Below, piece by piece: positions 42,483 to 50,737 of a stretch of DNA of 64,000 bases. The DNA lies in assembly GCA_002360925.1 (NCBI GenBank), contig DERN01000011.1, positions 305,964-369,963 on the forward strand. The letters run 5' to 3'. The notes beneath the pieces were generated by a model. The model did no database searches and was not told the origin of the DNA. It was given only the letters and a program-made list of their open reading frames with translations. Every line of letters starts with the position of its first letter. Position 1 is the stretch's first letter. The DNA comes from Flavobacteriaceae bacterium UBA3339 (GTDB lineage: Bacteria; Bacteroidota; Bacteroidia; Flavobacteriales; Flavobacteriaceae). A program made the position numbers and the translations under genes.

Positions 42483-44036
42483 ATCAATTTGATTTCCTTC
42501 TTTATCAAAGAAGTGGTATTCTAAATACGTGTAAGCATCACGAGGTACGATTTTCACCCATCGTTTGTGTTCAAAGAACCATTTGGTTCTTACGGATGGA
42601 AAACCTTTTGTAATATACGCAGCCACAAACGGATGCGCATTTAAAACCACATTTTTGTGATCTTTAATAATTCGTTCTAGGTCAGCTGATATTTTATCAA
42701 TAACTAAAATCGGAGCCTCTATTTCTCCTTCTCCGTTAAAATTAGGATTTTCTTCTTTTGTTTTGATAGAAACTTCAGGTCTAACTCTTTGTCTAGTAAT
42801 TTGAATCAATCCAAATTTACTAGGAGGCAAGATTTTGTGTTTTGCTTTATCATCGCTCATTTCTTCTTTTAGAAAATCGTATAACACTTTACGATTTTCG
42901 GGATTAGTCATGTCGATAAAATCTACCACGATGATTCCTCCCATATCGCGCAATCTTAACTGTCGGGCAATTTCTGATGCGGCGATCATGTTTACCTCAA
43001 GAGCTGTATCTTCTTGAGATTGAGCTTTGTTAGAGCGGTTTCCGCTGTTTACATCTATAACATGCAAAGCTTCGGTATGTTCTATAATCAAATAGGCTCC
43101 TTTGCTCATAGAAACGGTTCGTCCGAATGAAGTTTTGATTTGTCGTTCGATATGATATTTTTCAAACAACGGAACTTCTTTATTGTTATAGTGTTTCACA
43201 ATAGAAACTTTTGAAGGGGCTATTTCTTGCAAATAGTCCTTCGTTTGATAGTACAACTCTTCGTCATCAATATGAATTCCGGTAAAAGTATCATTAAAAA
43301 CATCGCGTAAAATAGACGATGCTCTGTTTACTTCTCCAAAAACTTTTGACGGATGATGAGCCGTAGTTAAACGTTTACAAAGCAGGATCCATTTATCCAT
43401 TAAGCTTTGTAAGTCTTTTTCTAATTCCGATACATTTTTGCCTTCGGCTACTGTTCGTACAATAACTCCAAATCCTTTTGGTTTAATAGCTTGCATCATT
43501 TTTTTAAGACGCTCTTTTTCTTGTTTGGATTCGATTTTTTGTGAAATCGAAACACGTTCAGAAAAAGGAACCAACACCAAATAACGTCCTGCTAAACTTA
43601 GTTCTGAACTAATTCTTGGACCTTTGGTTGAAATTGGTTCTTTCACTATTTGCACTAAAATCGACTGATTGGCACTTAACACATCGGTTATAACGCCGTC
43701 TTTATCGATTTCAGGCTCAAAAGAAAAGTTTTTAAGAGTGAAATCATTTAATTTACCTGCGCTTACAAGTTTTGTGAACTTCATTAACGACGGAAGATTT
43801 GGTCCTAAATCGTGATAATGCAAAAAGGCATCCTTATCGAATCCCACGTTTACAAACGCTGCATTTAATCCCGGAACCGGTTTCCTGATTTTTGCGATAA
43901 AAATATCGCCTACTTGAAAGCCTTTTTCGTCTTCTCTGTCGCGATGCAGTTCAATTAATTTTCCATCTTTTAATAAGGCAAAATCTACTGTATTGAAACC
44001 AGACCTAATAATTAACTCTTTGTTCACACTGTACAT
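42480..44036 (-). CDS. rng: Ribonuclease G/E family endoribonuclease
   Basis: RNase G/E endonucleases process rRNA precursors and start mRNA decay. The 518-residue protein has an N-terminal S1-like RNA-binding domain (about 38-120; GDIFIAKIRKPVPGLNAAFV). The catalytic core contains GGIIVVDFIDMTNPENRKVL near 366-385, in which Asp residues bind Mg2+, and EDTALEVNMIAASEIARQLR just before it. It is closer in length to RNase G (about 490) than to RNase E and has no C-terminal degradosome scaffold. A hairpin and a palindrome lie in its 5' leader at 44098-44132. Confidence 0.95.
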   Translation of the reverse strand: MYSVNKELIIRSGFNTVDFALLKDGKLIELHRDREDEKGFQVGDIFIAKIRKPVPGLNAAFVNVGFDKDAFLHYHDLGPNLPSLMKFTKLVSAGKLNDFTLKNFSFEPEIDKDGVITDVLSANQSILVQIVKEPISTKGPRISSELSLAGRYLVLVPFSERVSISQKIESKQEKERLKKMMQAIKPKGFGVIVRTVAEGKNVSELEKDLQSLMDKWILLCKRLTTAHHPSKVFGEVNRASSILRDVFNDTFTGIHIDDEELYYQTKDYLQEIAPSKVSIVKHYNNKEVPLFEKYHIERQIKTSFGRTVSMSKGAYLIIEHTEALHVIDVNSGNRSNKAQSQEDTALEVNMIAASEIARQLRLRDMGGIIVVDFIDMTNPENRKVLYDFLKEEMSDDKAKHKILPPSKFGLIQITRQRVRPEVSIKTKEENPNFNGEGEIEAPILVIDKISADLERIIKDHKNVVLNAHPFVAAYITKGFPSVRTKWFFEHKRWVKIVPRDAYTYLEYHFFDKEGNQID

Positions 44037-44165
44037 TTTTATCCATACACATTTCGTTTTTGCAAACGCTTTAGTACAGATGGATTAAACATTAAACAGG
44101 TATATACCCATATTCTTTTTGCGTAAAAGAATGTTTTTTCAAAGAACTTTTTATAAAAGTAATAA

Positions 44166-44199
44166 AAGAAAAAAGTAGTTTTAAACTACTTTTTCTTTT
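44166..44199 (-). terminator. Terminator of the HU operon, overlapping the small-protein stop
   Basis: On the minus strand AAAAAGTAGTTT pairs with AAACTACTTTTT, followed by T-rich sequence. The TAG stop codon of the 30-residue protein lies in the stem. Confidence 0.8.
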
Positions 44200-44278
44200 T
44201 GTGACGATTAGCTCTCGCTCTTTTTTTACGTTTGTGCGTAGCTACCTTATGTCTTTTTCTTTTTTTACCACTTGGCAT
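44186..44278 (-). CDS. 30-residue very basic protein (AURKAIP1/COX24-like)
   Basis: A tiny gene encodes MPSGKKRKRHKVATHKRKKR followed by ARANRHKKKK, so about two thirds of the residues are Lys, Arg or His. It matches a conserved Bacteroidota peptide that I recall being annotated as AURKAIP1/COX24-domain protein, related to the mitochondrial small-subunit ribosomal protein mS38. That points to RNA binding in the ribosome; the ribosomal role is inferred. It starts 28 bases after the HU gene and ends in a terminator, so the two are cotranscribed. The GTC/CAT codon choice and perfect frame argue for a real gene. Confidence 0.8.
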   Translation of the reverse strand: MPSGKKRKRHKVATHKRKKRARANRHKKKK

Positions 44279-44306
44279 AATCTTGTAGTTTTGAGTTAAT
44301 ACTTAT

Positions 44307-44597
44307 TTATTTTATTTCTGTGTTTGATTTAACACCTTCTACAAACACTTTAGCTGGTTTGAATGCAGGAATGTTGTGAGCAGGAATTTTAATTGTTGTA
44401 TTTTTAGAAATGTTTCTTCCTGTTTTTTCTGCTCTGGTTTTGATGATGAAACTACCAAAACCTCTTAAATACACGTTATCTCCACTTTCTAAAGAAGCTT
44501 TTACTTCCTCCATAAAAGATTCAACAGTCGCCTGTACATCACCTTTCTCAAGCCCTAATTTCTCTGAAATTTTAGCTACAATGTCTGCTTTAGTCAT
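44307..44597 (-). CDS. hup: HU-type DNA-binding protein
   Basis: HU is a histone-like dimer that bends and compacts DNA. The 96-residue protein shows the classical fold: N-terminal helices (MTKADIVAKISEKLGLEKGD), the beta arm core YLRGFGSFIIKTRAEKTGRN near 43-62, and the DNA-intercalating tip KIPAHNIPAFKP at 69-80. It has a few acidic residues in the C-terminal tail (VEGVKSNTEIK). A good promoter is present: TATATTTG at 44638-44645 with a TTG 21 bases further upstream. It is followed by the 30-residue basic protein, so the operon supplies two nucleic-acid-binding proteins. Confidence 0.95.
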   Translation of the reverse strand: MTKADIVAKISEKLGLEKGDVQATVESFMEEVKASLESGDNVYLRGFGSFIIKTRAEKTGRNISKNTTIKIPAHNIPAFKPAKVFVEGVKSNTEIK

Positions 44598-44637
44598 TAT
44601 CTGTTATAAATTAATTATTGTCTAATTTTTGAGAGTG

Positions 44638-44669
44638 CAAATATATTAATTAAAATTCCAAAAATTCAA
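44638..44669 (-). promoter_or_regulatory. HU operon promoter (-33 and -7)
   Basis: The minus strand has TTG (44667-44669), a 21-base spacer and TATATTTG (44638-44645). This is the only promoter in the window where I see both flavobacterial elements at accepted spacing (17-23). Confidence 0.65.
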
Positions 44670-44704
44670 TGTTAAGCCATTAAAATTTAATCATATAATA
44701 TTAT

Positions 44705-44712
44705 TATTTTTG
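44705..44712 (+). promoter_or_regulatory. Promoter -7 box for mutY
   Basis: TATTTTTG matches TAnnTTTG, 19 bases before the mutY ATG. Confidence 0.5.
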
Positions 44713-44731
44713 TTTTTGATTTAATTCATAG

Positions 44732-45772
44732 ATGGACTTTACAGAAAAATTACTGCATTGGTATGGTAAAAACAAGCGCGATTTACCTTGGCGCAACACT
44801 AAAAACCCTTATTATATCTGGCTTTCGGAAGTTATTTTACAACAAACTCGTATAGAACAAGGATTACCTTATTATCAAGCTTTTACTCAAAATTTTCCTT
44901 CGTTAAAAGATTTGGCAAATGCGAGCGAAGATTCGGTTTTAAAGTTATGGCAAGGTTTGGGATATTATTCTCGCGCTCGAAATTTGCATCATACAGCCAA
45001 AACAGTCTATTTTGATTTAAATAATGAATTCCCGAAACAATTTAACGAGATTATAAAATTAAAAGGAATTGGTCCTTATACAGCAGCGGCAATTGCTTCG
45101 TTTGCTTTTAAAGAACCGATTGGCGTTGTAGACGGAAACGTTTTTAGAGTTATGGCGCGTTATTTTGGTATTTACGACGATATTGCGTTGTCTAAAACAA
45201 GAACTATTTTTCAAAATCTAGTCAATGAATTAATTTCAAAAGAACATCCCGATACGTTTAATCAAGCGATTATGGATTTAGGTTCGACTATTTGTTCGCC
45301 TGCAAATCCTAAATGTTCCGAATGTCCGGTTCAAGATTCTTGTGTTGCTTTTTTAGAAAATACCATTTCACAACTTCCGGTAAAAATTAAAAAGATTACG
45401 ATAAAAGATCGCTTTTTTAATTTTGTTATCATCAAAAACGAAAATCAAATTGCAATTGAACAACGCGCCGAAAAAGATATTTGGCAAAAACTGTATCAAT
45501 TCCCTTTGATTGAAACGAAAGATAATATCGAAGAAAACATCTACAAGCAATTAACCGAATCTTATCCTAATCAATCCATAAAAAAACTGACCAATAATAG
45601 TATTAAACACAAATTATCGCATCAGCAATTACATATCGATTTTTATGAAATCGAAACAAATCAAACTATAGAAAATCATCAATTCATCGAACTTTCAAAT
45701 TTAGATCAATATGCGTATCCGATCGTTATCTGGAATTTTATGAAAGATTATTTTAAGCTTGAAAAAAATTAG
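44732..45772 (+). CDS. mutY: A/G-specific adenine glycosylase MutY
   Basis: MutY removes adenine mispaired with 8-oxoguanine. The 346-residue protein opens with RDLPWRNTKNPYYIWLSEVI and LQQTRIEQGLPYY. The helix-hairpin-helix LKGIGPYTAAAIASFAF (about 110-126) is followed by the catalytic Asp in VDGNVFRVMARYFGI. Four cysteines of the iron-sulfur loop are in CSPANPKCSECPVQDSC near 190-206. The C-terminal half is a NUDIX-like 8-oxoG recognition domain (DIWQKLYQFPLIE). It precedes ssb and gldD, a conserved flavobacterial order. Confidence 0.96.
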   Translation: MDFTEKLLHWYGKNKRDLPWRNTKNPYYIWLSEVILQQTRIEQGLPYYQAFTQNFPSLKDLANASEDSVLKLWQGLGYYSRARNLHHTAKTVYFDLNNEFPKQFNEIIKLKGIGPYTAAAIASFAFKEPIGVVDGNVFRVMARYFGIYDDIALSKTRTIFQNLVNELISKEHPDTFNQAIMDLGSTICSPANPKCSECPVQDSCVAFLENTISQLPVKIKKITIKDRFFNFVIIKNENQIAIEQRAEKDIWQKLYQFPLIETKDNIEENIYKQLTESYPNQSIKKLTNNSIKHKLSHQQLHIDFYEIETNQTIENHQFIELSNLDQYAYPIVIWNFMKDYFKLEKN

Positions 45773-45780
45773 TATTTTTG
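45773..45780 (+). promoter_or_regulatory. Internal promoter -7 box for ssb-gldD
   Basis: TATTTTTG matches TAnnTTTG and abuts the mutY stop codon, 18 bases before the ssb ATG, so ssb and gldD can be expressed independently of mutY. Confidence 0.45.
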
Positions 45781-45798
45781 ATTCATAACGAAATTATT

Positions 45799-46248
45799 AT
45801 GTACGGAACTTTAAATAAAGTAACCTTAATTGGACATTTGGGCGACGAGGTAAAAATCCATTATTTTGAAGGCGGAAACAGCATTGCACGCTTTTCTATT
45901 GCCACAAACGAAGTTTATATCAACAAAACTTCGAACGAAAAAATTACGTCGACCGAATGGCATAATCTTGTTTTTAGAAATAAGGCTGCCGAATTGTGCG
46001 AAAAATATCTTAGTAAAGGCGATAAAATTTATGTAGAAGGACGAATTAGAACGCGCCATTGGCAAACCGAAGACGGAACTACCAAACATACAACCGAAAT
46101 TCAGGTAACGGAATTTATCTTTTTATCAACTAAAAAAGACCTCGATTCTAAAACTAAATCCATGAAACATAATGCAGATGATAAATTGGCGAATTTTGAA
46201 GTTCCTAAAATTTCGGATTACGACAAATTAGACGATCTTCCTTTTTAA
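45799..46248 (+). CDS. ssb: Single-stranded DNA-binding protein
   Basis: SSB coats single-stranded DNA in replication, repair and recombination. From the ATG at 45799 it has 149 residues; a frame from 45778 adds seven codons that run into the promoter box. The OB fold includes TLNKVTLIGHLGDEVKIHYF, SIARFSIATNEVY, WHNLVFRNKAAELCEKYL and GDKIYVEGRIRTRHW. The C-terminal tip is DYDKLDDLPF, an acidic tail ending in Pro-Phe, the docking site for partner proteins. The gene starts 26 bases after mutY and its stop codon overlaps the start of an alternative gldD reading. Confidence 0.95.
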   Translation: MYGTLNKVTLIGHLGDEVKIHYFEGGNSIARFSIATNEVYINKTSNEKITSTEWHNLVFRNKAAELCEKYLSKGDKIYVEGRIRTRHWQTEDGTTKHTTEIQVTEFIFLSTKKDLDSKTKSMKHNADDKLANFEVPKISDYDKLDDLPF

Positions 46249-46259
46249 TGCTTAATTTA

Positions 46260-46826
46260 ATGAAACACTATTGTTCTATAATCGCTTTATTTTCACTTGG
46301 TGCTTTGGTTTCGTGCAAGGAAGATGCTACTCCGAAACCCGACGGGTTTTTAAGTTTGGAATACCCAGAAGCTAAATACGAAAGTTACACACACGGAAAT
46401 TGCGGTTTTAAATTCGAAAAAAACACATCAACTTCGATTGTTCCGGAAGAAAACTGCGCTTTTAAGATTGATTATCCTAAAATGAAAGCCAGCATTTATA
46501 TTAATTATCGTCCGGTGCAAAACAATTTGGATATGCTTTTAAAAGATGCACAAAAGCTAACATATAATCATACGATTAAAGCCGACGATATTCAGGAATC
46601 GATTTTTGAACATCCTGAAAAAAAAGTCTACGGAATGTTTTATCGTGTAATTGGTGATGCTGCAACAAACGTTCAATTTTACGCAACCGATAGTACTAAA
46701 AACTTTGTAGTTGGAACGTTGTATTTTTACGCAAAACCCAATTTCGATTCTATTTATCCTGCAACAAAATACATCGAAAACGATATGAAAGCCATTATGG
46801 AATCGTTAGAATGGACTAATAAATAA
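46260..46826 (+). CDS. gldD: Gliding motility lipoprotein GldD
   Basis: GldD is a lipoprotein required for gliding motility in Flavobacterium johnsoniae. I place the start at 46260 (MKHYCSII), giving a 188-residue precursor. The lipobox is GALVSCKED with the lipid-bearing Cys at about 19, followed by KPDGFLSLEYPEAKYESYTH, the family signature. The end, YIENDMKAIMESLEW, is also typical. In F. johnsoniae, as I recall, gldE sits between ssb and gldD; here only 11 bases separate ssb and gldD, so gldE is not at this locus. It ends at a strong terminator. Confidence 0.9.
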   Translation: MKHYCSIIALFSLGALVSCKEDATPKPDGFLSLEYPEAKYESYTHGNCGFKFEKNTSTSIVPEENCAFKIDYPKMKASIYINYRPVQNNLDMLLKDAQKLTYNHTIKADDIQESIFEHPEKKVYGMFYRVIGDAATNVQFYATDSTKNFVVGTLYFYAKPNFDSIYPATKYIENDMKAIMESLEWTNK

Positions 46827-46827
46827 T

Positions 46828-46859
46828 AAAAAAACTCCTGAATTATCAGGAGTTTTTTT
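46828..46859. terminator. Terminator between gldD and the HMA lipoprotein gene
   Basis: AAAAAACTCCTGA pairs with TCAGGAGTTTTTTT around ATTA, between convergent stops at 46826 and 46861. Confidence 0.9.
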
Positions 46860-46860
46860 A

Positions 46861-47418
46861 TTACATAATATTCATTTTTGTAGTTGCTTTGTCTTTACTG
46901 CAACATCCGTCTTTTTTATCTTTTTTGTCAGATTTCTTATCCCCACAAGATTTTTTTCCGTCTTTATCTTTAGAGCAACACGATTTTTTATCTGTCGTTG
47001 TTTTATCATCTTGATCTAACATTGCCAAATCTTTCGCAACCGACATGTTTTCTACTTTATAAGCCCCGTTTGCAATTTCTTCAACCATTTTCTCTATTGC
47101 TTCCGGATTTTGTTTTGCGTCATCATATTCTACAGTTGCTGTTTTCGATTCAAAATCTACAGTAGCTGCTTTAACACCATCCATTTTCGCTAATTTTCCT
47201 TCAATAACTTTTGCACAACCAACTGCACACGACATTCCTTCAACTTGGAAAGTAGCTTTTTGCATTACACCGCTTACTTCGTTCGAAGAAACTTGTTCTG
47301 TTGTTAACGAATCTGTTTCTGTTGTAGTTGACTCTTCTTGTTTATTTGAGTTTTGTTTGCAGCTAACCAACATTGCAGCAGCTAAAACAAACATTGAAAT
47401 TCCTTTTAAAGTTTTCAT
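46861..47418 (-). CDS. Heavy-metal-associated (HMA) domain lipoprotein with Cys-rich tail
   Basis: This is an exported metal-binding protein. The 185-residue precursor has a lipoprotein signal AAAMLVSCKQ (Cys20). A Thr/Glu-rich linker leads to an HMA domain (about 54-125) with VEGMSCAVGCAKVIEGKLAK and SKTATVEYDD. The metal-site cysteines are C64 and C68, one residue further apart than the usual CxxC. The C-terminal 45 residues are Lys- and Cys-rich (KKSCCSKDKDGKKSCGDKK, DGCCSKDK) with five cysteines, likely an extra metal-binding tail. Copper or zinc sequestration is probable. Promoter box TAACTTTG at 47443-47450. Confidence 0.85.
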   Translation of the reverse strand: MKTLKGISMFVLAAAMLVSCKQNSNKQEESTTTETDSLTTEQVSSNEVSGVMQKATFQVEGMSCAVGCAKVIEGKLAKMDGVKAATVDFESKTATVEYDDAKQNPEAIEKMVEEIANGAYKVENMSVAKDLAMLDQDDKTTTDKKSCCSKDKDGKKSCGDKKSDKKDKKDGCCSKDKATTKMNIM

Positions 47419-47442
47419 AGTTTTCTAAAAATTAATGTTTTA

Positions 47443-47450
47443 CAAAGTTA
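47443..47450 (-). promoter_or_regulatory. Promoter -7 box for the HMA lipoprotein gene
   Basis: The minus strand reads TAACTTTG, matching TAnnTTTG, 25 bases before the start codon. Confidence 0.5.
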
Positions 47451-47502
47451 TAATTATTTTAATTAGCTTAATAAAGTAAACGAATTATTTTACGAATACA
47501 AT

Positions 47503-50500
47503 TTAATCATTTTCCTTAACCTTCTCTTGGCTTTCAACTTCTAACGATTTTTTATACGCTTCATAATCTTCATCATCTTCACTTAAATCTTCTTCTTTAT
47601 ATTTACCGATGTTTAGTTTAAAATCGTCGCTGTTTCCTTTAATTGTAATAGGAATTCCAATAATTCCGAAAGGTGGTAATCCTAAACGCATCCCCAAATT
47701 CATTTTTCCGTCTAATGTTACCTGACCTTCAATTCGTGGACGGAAACCTGCGACTTTAAACTTGGTTCGTTCAATTGTCATTACATTGTTTTCAATACTT
47801 GTTTTTACCACTACATTCTTAACATTTGCATCGTGCAAGGCATCGGTTTTTGTTTCTTTCGCAACTTGATTGAATAATTTAAATCCTTTAAACTGAATAT
47901 TTTCTAATGTTAAATCGCCAGCACCTTTAATCGAATTCATTACGGGAAACATATCGGCATTTAACCTTCCCTTTAATTGATAATTAAGCGAAACTTGTCC
48001 CGAAGCACTTTCAGCAGCTGTTACCAATTCTCTAAACAAAGTCATTTCTTTATACGCTTTTTGAATATCGAAATGTTCAGCATTTACATTGAAATCAAAA
48101 AGAGCCGATTTTGCATTAATTGGCGCGTATTTAGCCGAAAATTGAAAAGGAGTATCGATTAATTCAAAAGTTGCAGCTTCTAAATCCATCTTTTTATCGG
48201 CAATTTTTACCAAACCTTTTAATTCTTTTAACTCCATATCGTTGAACTTCACTTTTTTTGCATTAGCCGAAAGCTCGAACTGAATAAGATCCGGTAAAAG
48301 AACAACTCCGTCCGAAGTTGACGAATTTGCAGATGCTGCCATAAATGAATTTACATCCAAATAATCTGTTGTAACATCTAATTTCCCTTTTAAAGTCGCT
48401 TTTGAAGTCAAGAAATAATTAATGTAATTTTCTAATTCTCCGTTTAAAACAAAAGTCTGTTTGTCGTATTTCATCACAACATCTTTCATTTTAATTTTAT
48501 TTCGGAAGAAATTAAATCGACCTTTTGAAAATACAAAGTCATGCGGAAAATAATCCGATTTTATTCGAACATTCTTCATTAAAACAAAACCGCGATTATT
48601 GATCGAAGACGAATCGTCAGTTCCGCCTTTTCCTTTCACTTTTAAATCGGCTTCCAAACTTCCTTCAACATTCCATCCATCAACTGCAAAAACCTTATAA
48701 ATATTATCTAAATTCAACTTCCCTTTTGTTCCGATATCGAACGTAAGATTATGAAAATTGAACAATTGCGCATCGATATGGAAAGGTTCGCCAGCTAAAA
48801 CAAACGAAATCGGCAAAACATTTATACGCAAATCGTTTAACGAACCGCGCGGCGACGTAATGTGCGTTTCGAGATTGATTTTCTCTAAAGGCAAATCGGG
48901 CAAACTGTTGTATTTAAGGAAACCGTTTTTAATTTTTACAATTGCTGTTGTAACCGGAATTTTGTTATAATCGAGATTTAATTTTCCTTTTGCTTTGGTA
49001 TCGATTGTTAATTCTCCGGCAAAATCGACTTCTTTAATAGGAACAATTTTTTTGATTTCGCTTAAATTCACATACGCTTGTAAATCGGTATCGGTGTTAA
49101 ATCGAATTAAATCATCAATTTTCAATCGTCCTTTTACATAATTCGAACCTGCTTTGGTATTGATATTTTGTAAATCGATCGATGTGTTTTTGTAATTTCC
49201 ATCTGAATTTTTTGCAATCATATCAAACGAAATAAAATCAATGGGCATCGGCATTTCGTTCCATTGAAAGAATCCGTTTTCCCAATTCGATTTCACATCA
49301 AAAGTTGGAATAGAAACTATTTCGGTTACTTCAATTCCGCTTTTTATTTTCTTAGTTTTTGTTGTGTAATTTCCTTTTACAACTCCATCTAACGCAATAT
49401 TTCCGCCTAATTTCATTCCCGGAATTGCCAACGTTTTCCACAATTTCGTAACATCTAATTCACTTTTAACTTCGGCATCGATATACATCGGCATTTTATA
49501 CAAGGCTTTCCCTTTAGCAAAGCCTTTTCCTAAAGTAAAATCAAATGTTGGAATGTTAATCTTCAAAGAATCAGGATTTAATTGCGGAAGTTTTAATTCG
49601 ACTTTTGTATTTAAATTCTGAACAGGATCATTGATGAAATCCTTTGCAGAAATGGTTCCTTTTGCAATATTTAAATCGACATTTAGATTGGGTTTTGAAA
49701 CCGAATCCTGCATCATTCCTTTAAAAAGGATTTGAATGTCAGAAGTTCCATCGAATTTCATTCCTTCGTACCATTGTTCATATTCTTTAGGAACTAACGA
49801 AAACAAATGAGCCAACGAAGCATTTTTAGAATGAACGTTTAAATCAAAATCGATTCCTTTTTCTAAAACGCTCATTTTTCCTTTAATTTCTATCGGAAGT
49901 TGAGCTAAAAGTAGATCGTTTTCTTTAAATTCAACAGTAACTGGATCTAAATAAACACGTGTATTAATTTTCCCTTTTAAAGGTTTTCCGTCTACATAAA
50001 TCGTTTGATCAACTCCTGCAAAAAGCGATAAGATATCCGCTTGCGTATCAAAATCGATAAACTGATCTGTTACTTGAATTTTACCTTGAATAGAAGTGTT
50101 TTTTGTTTCGATTTTGATTTGTGAAGTATCATCTTGATATAAAACATTACTATTTTTTACATAGATTTTATCGAGAGCTAAATCAAACGGAGCGTCTTCC
50201 GAAGGTTCATCGGAAGTTTTAAAAATTCCAAAGGAAAAATTACCCAAACTATCGGTTACAATATTGAATTTCCCTTCGTTTACATAAAGTTTCGTGAATT
50301 TAATTTGCTTTCCGAATAAACTAAACAGATCAATTCCTAAATCGACCGATTGCGTTTCGACTGTTTTTAAATGGTTAAACTCTTTCGGCGCTTCAATTGA
50401 AAGATGTTCTAACGAAACACTCAGATTCGGAAAGTTTTTAAAAAATGAAACATTCAGTTCTTTAAATGTAACCGGCGTAGTAATAAACTCTTTACTTGCT

Positions 50501-50613
50501 TCTTTTACTGCGTTTTCAATTTGGTTTTTAAACAATTGCGGCGCCAGTAAAACAAAACTTACCAACACTACTAAAAACGCACCAAAATATAAAGCTATTT
50601 TTTTTGATTTCAT
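47503..50613 (-). CDS. AsmA-family envelope protein
   Basis: This is a large periplasm-facing protein of the AsmA/TamB-like group, thought to bridge inner and outer membranes for lipid movement. From the ATG at 50613 it has 1036 residues. One N-terminal membrane helix (about 4-22, IALYFGAFLVVLVSFVLL) is followed by a DUF748/AsmA N-domain (NQIENAVKEASKEFITTPVT) and long beta-rich repeats. The AsmA C-terminal domain is near 820-1010 (LNADMFPVMNSIKGAGDLTL, MNLGMRLGLPPFGIIGIPIT). The tail is acidic. It is a single gene with a TATATTTG box at 50638-50645; no signal for secretion beyond the helix anchor. Confidence 0.88.
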   Translation of the reverse strand: MKSKKIALYFGAFLVVLVSFVLLAPQLFKNQIENAVKEASKEFITTPVTFKELNVSFFKNFPNLSVSLEHLSIEAPKEFNHLKTVETQSVDLGIDLFSLFGKQIKFTKLYVNEGKFNIVTDSLGNFSFGIFKTSDEPSEDAPFDLALDKIYVKNSNVLYQDDTSQIKIETKNTSIQGKIQVTDQFIDFDTQADILSLFAGVDQTIYVDGKPLKGKINTRVYLDPVTVEFKENDLLLAQLPIEIKGKMSVLEKGIDFDLNVHSKNASLAHLFSLVPKEYEQWYEGMKFDGTSDIQILFKGMMQDSVSKPNLNVDLNIAKGTISAKDFINDPVQNLNTKVELKLPQLNPDSLKINIPTFDFTLGKGFAKGKALYKMPMYIDAEVKSELDVTKLWKTLAIPGMKLGGNIALDGVVKGNYTTKTKKIKSGIEVTEIVSIPTFDVKSNWENGFFQWNEMPMPIDFISFDMIAKNSDGNYKNTSIDLQNINTKAGSNYVKGRLKIDDLIRFNTDTDLQAYVNLSEIKKIVPIKEVDFAGELTIDTKAKGKLNLDYNKIPVTTAIVKIKNGFLKYNSLPDLPLEKINLETHITSPRGSLNDLRINVLPISFVLAGEPFHIDAQLFNFHNLTFDIGTKGKLNLDNIYKVFAVDGWNVEGSLEADLKVKGKGGTDDSSSINNRGFVLMKNVRIKSDYFPHDFVFSKGRFNFFRNKIKMKDVVMKYDKQTFVLNGELENYINYFLTSKATLKGKLDVTTDYLDVNSFMAASANSSTSDGVVLLPDLIQFELSANAKKVKFNDMELKELKGLVKIADKKMDLEAATFELIDTPFQFSAKYAPINAKSALFDFNVNAEHFDIQKAYKEMTLFRELVTAAESASGQVSLNYQLKGRLNADMFPVMNSIKGAGDLTLENIQFKGFKLFNQVAKETKTDALHDANVKNVVVKTSIENNVMTIERTKFKVAGFRPRIEGQVTLDGKMNLGMRLGLPPFGIIGIPITIKGNSDDFKLNIGKYKEEDLSEDDEDYEAYKKSLEVESQEKVKEND

Positions 50614-50637
50614 GCAACAGATTCTTGCTTTTTTTTG

Positions 50638-50645
50638 CAAATATA
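50638..50645 (-). promoter_or_regulatory. Promoter -7 box for the AsmA-family gene
   Basis: The minus strand reads TATATTTG, matching TAnnTTTG, 25 bases before the ATG at 50613. Confidence 0.5.
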
Positions 50646-50737
50646 CGAGTTAATTGAGGTTTATTGAGGATAAGTTTTACGTAGACATTACTCTTTATAT
50701 AGTTAATTAATTTCATACTTTAGCATTTTGAACAAAC

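Noticed and set aside
47977..48162. Plus-strand frames antisense to the AsmA gene (also 48758-48970 and 50294-50653)
   Set aside because: They are mirror images of the long minus-strand gene; none has a start signal or family.
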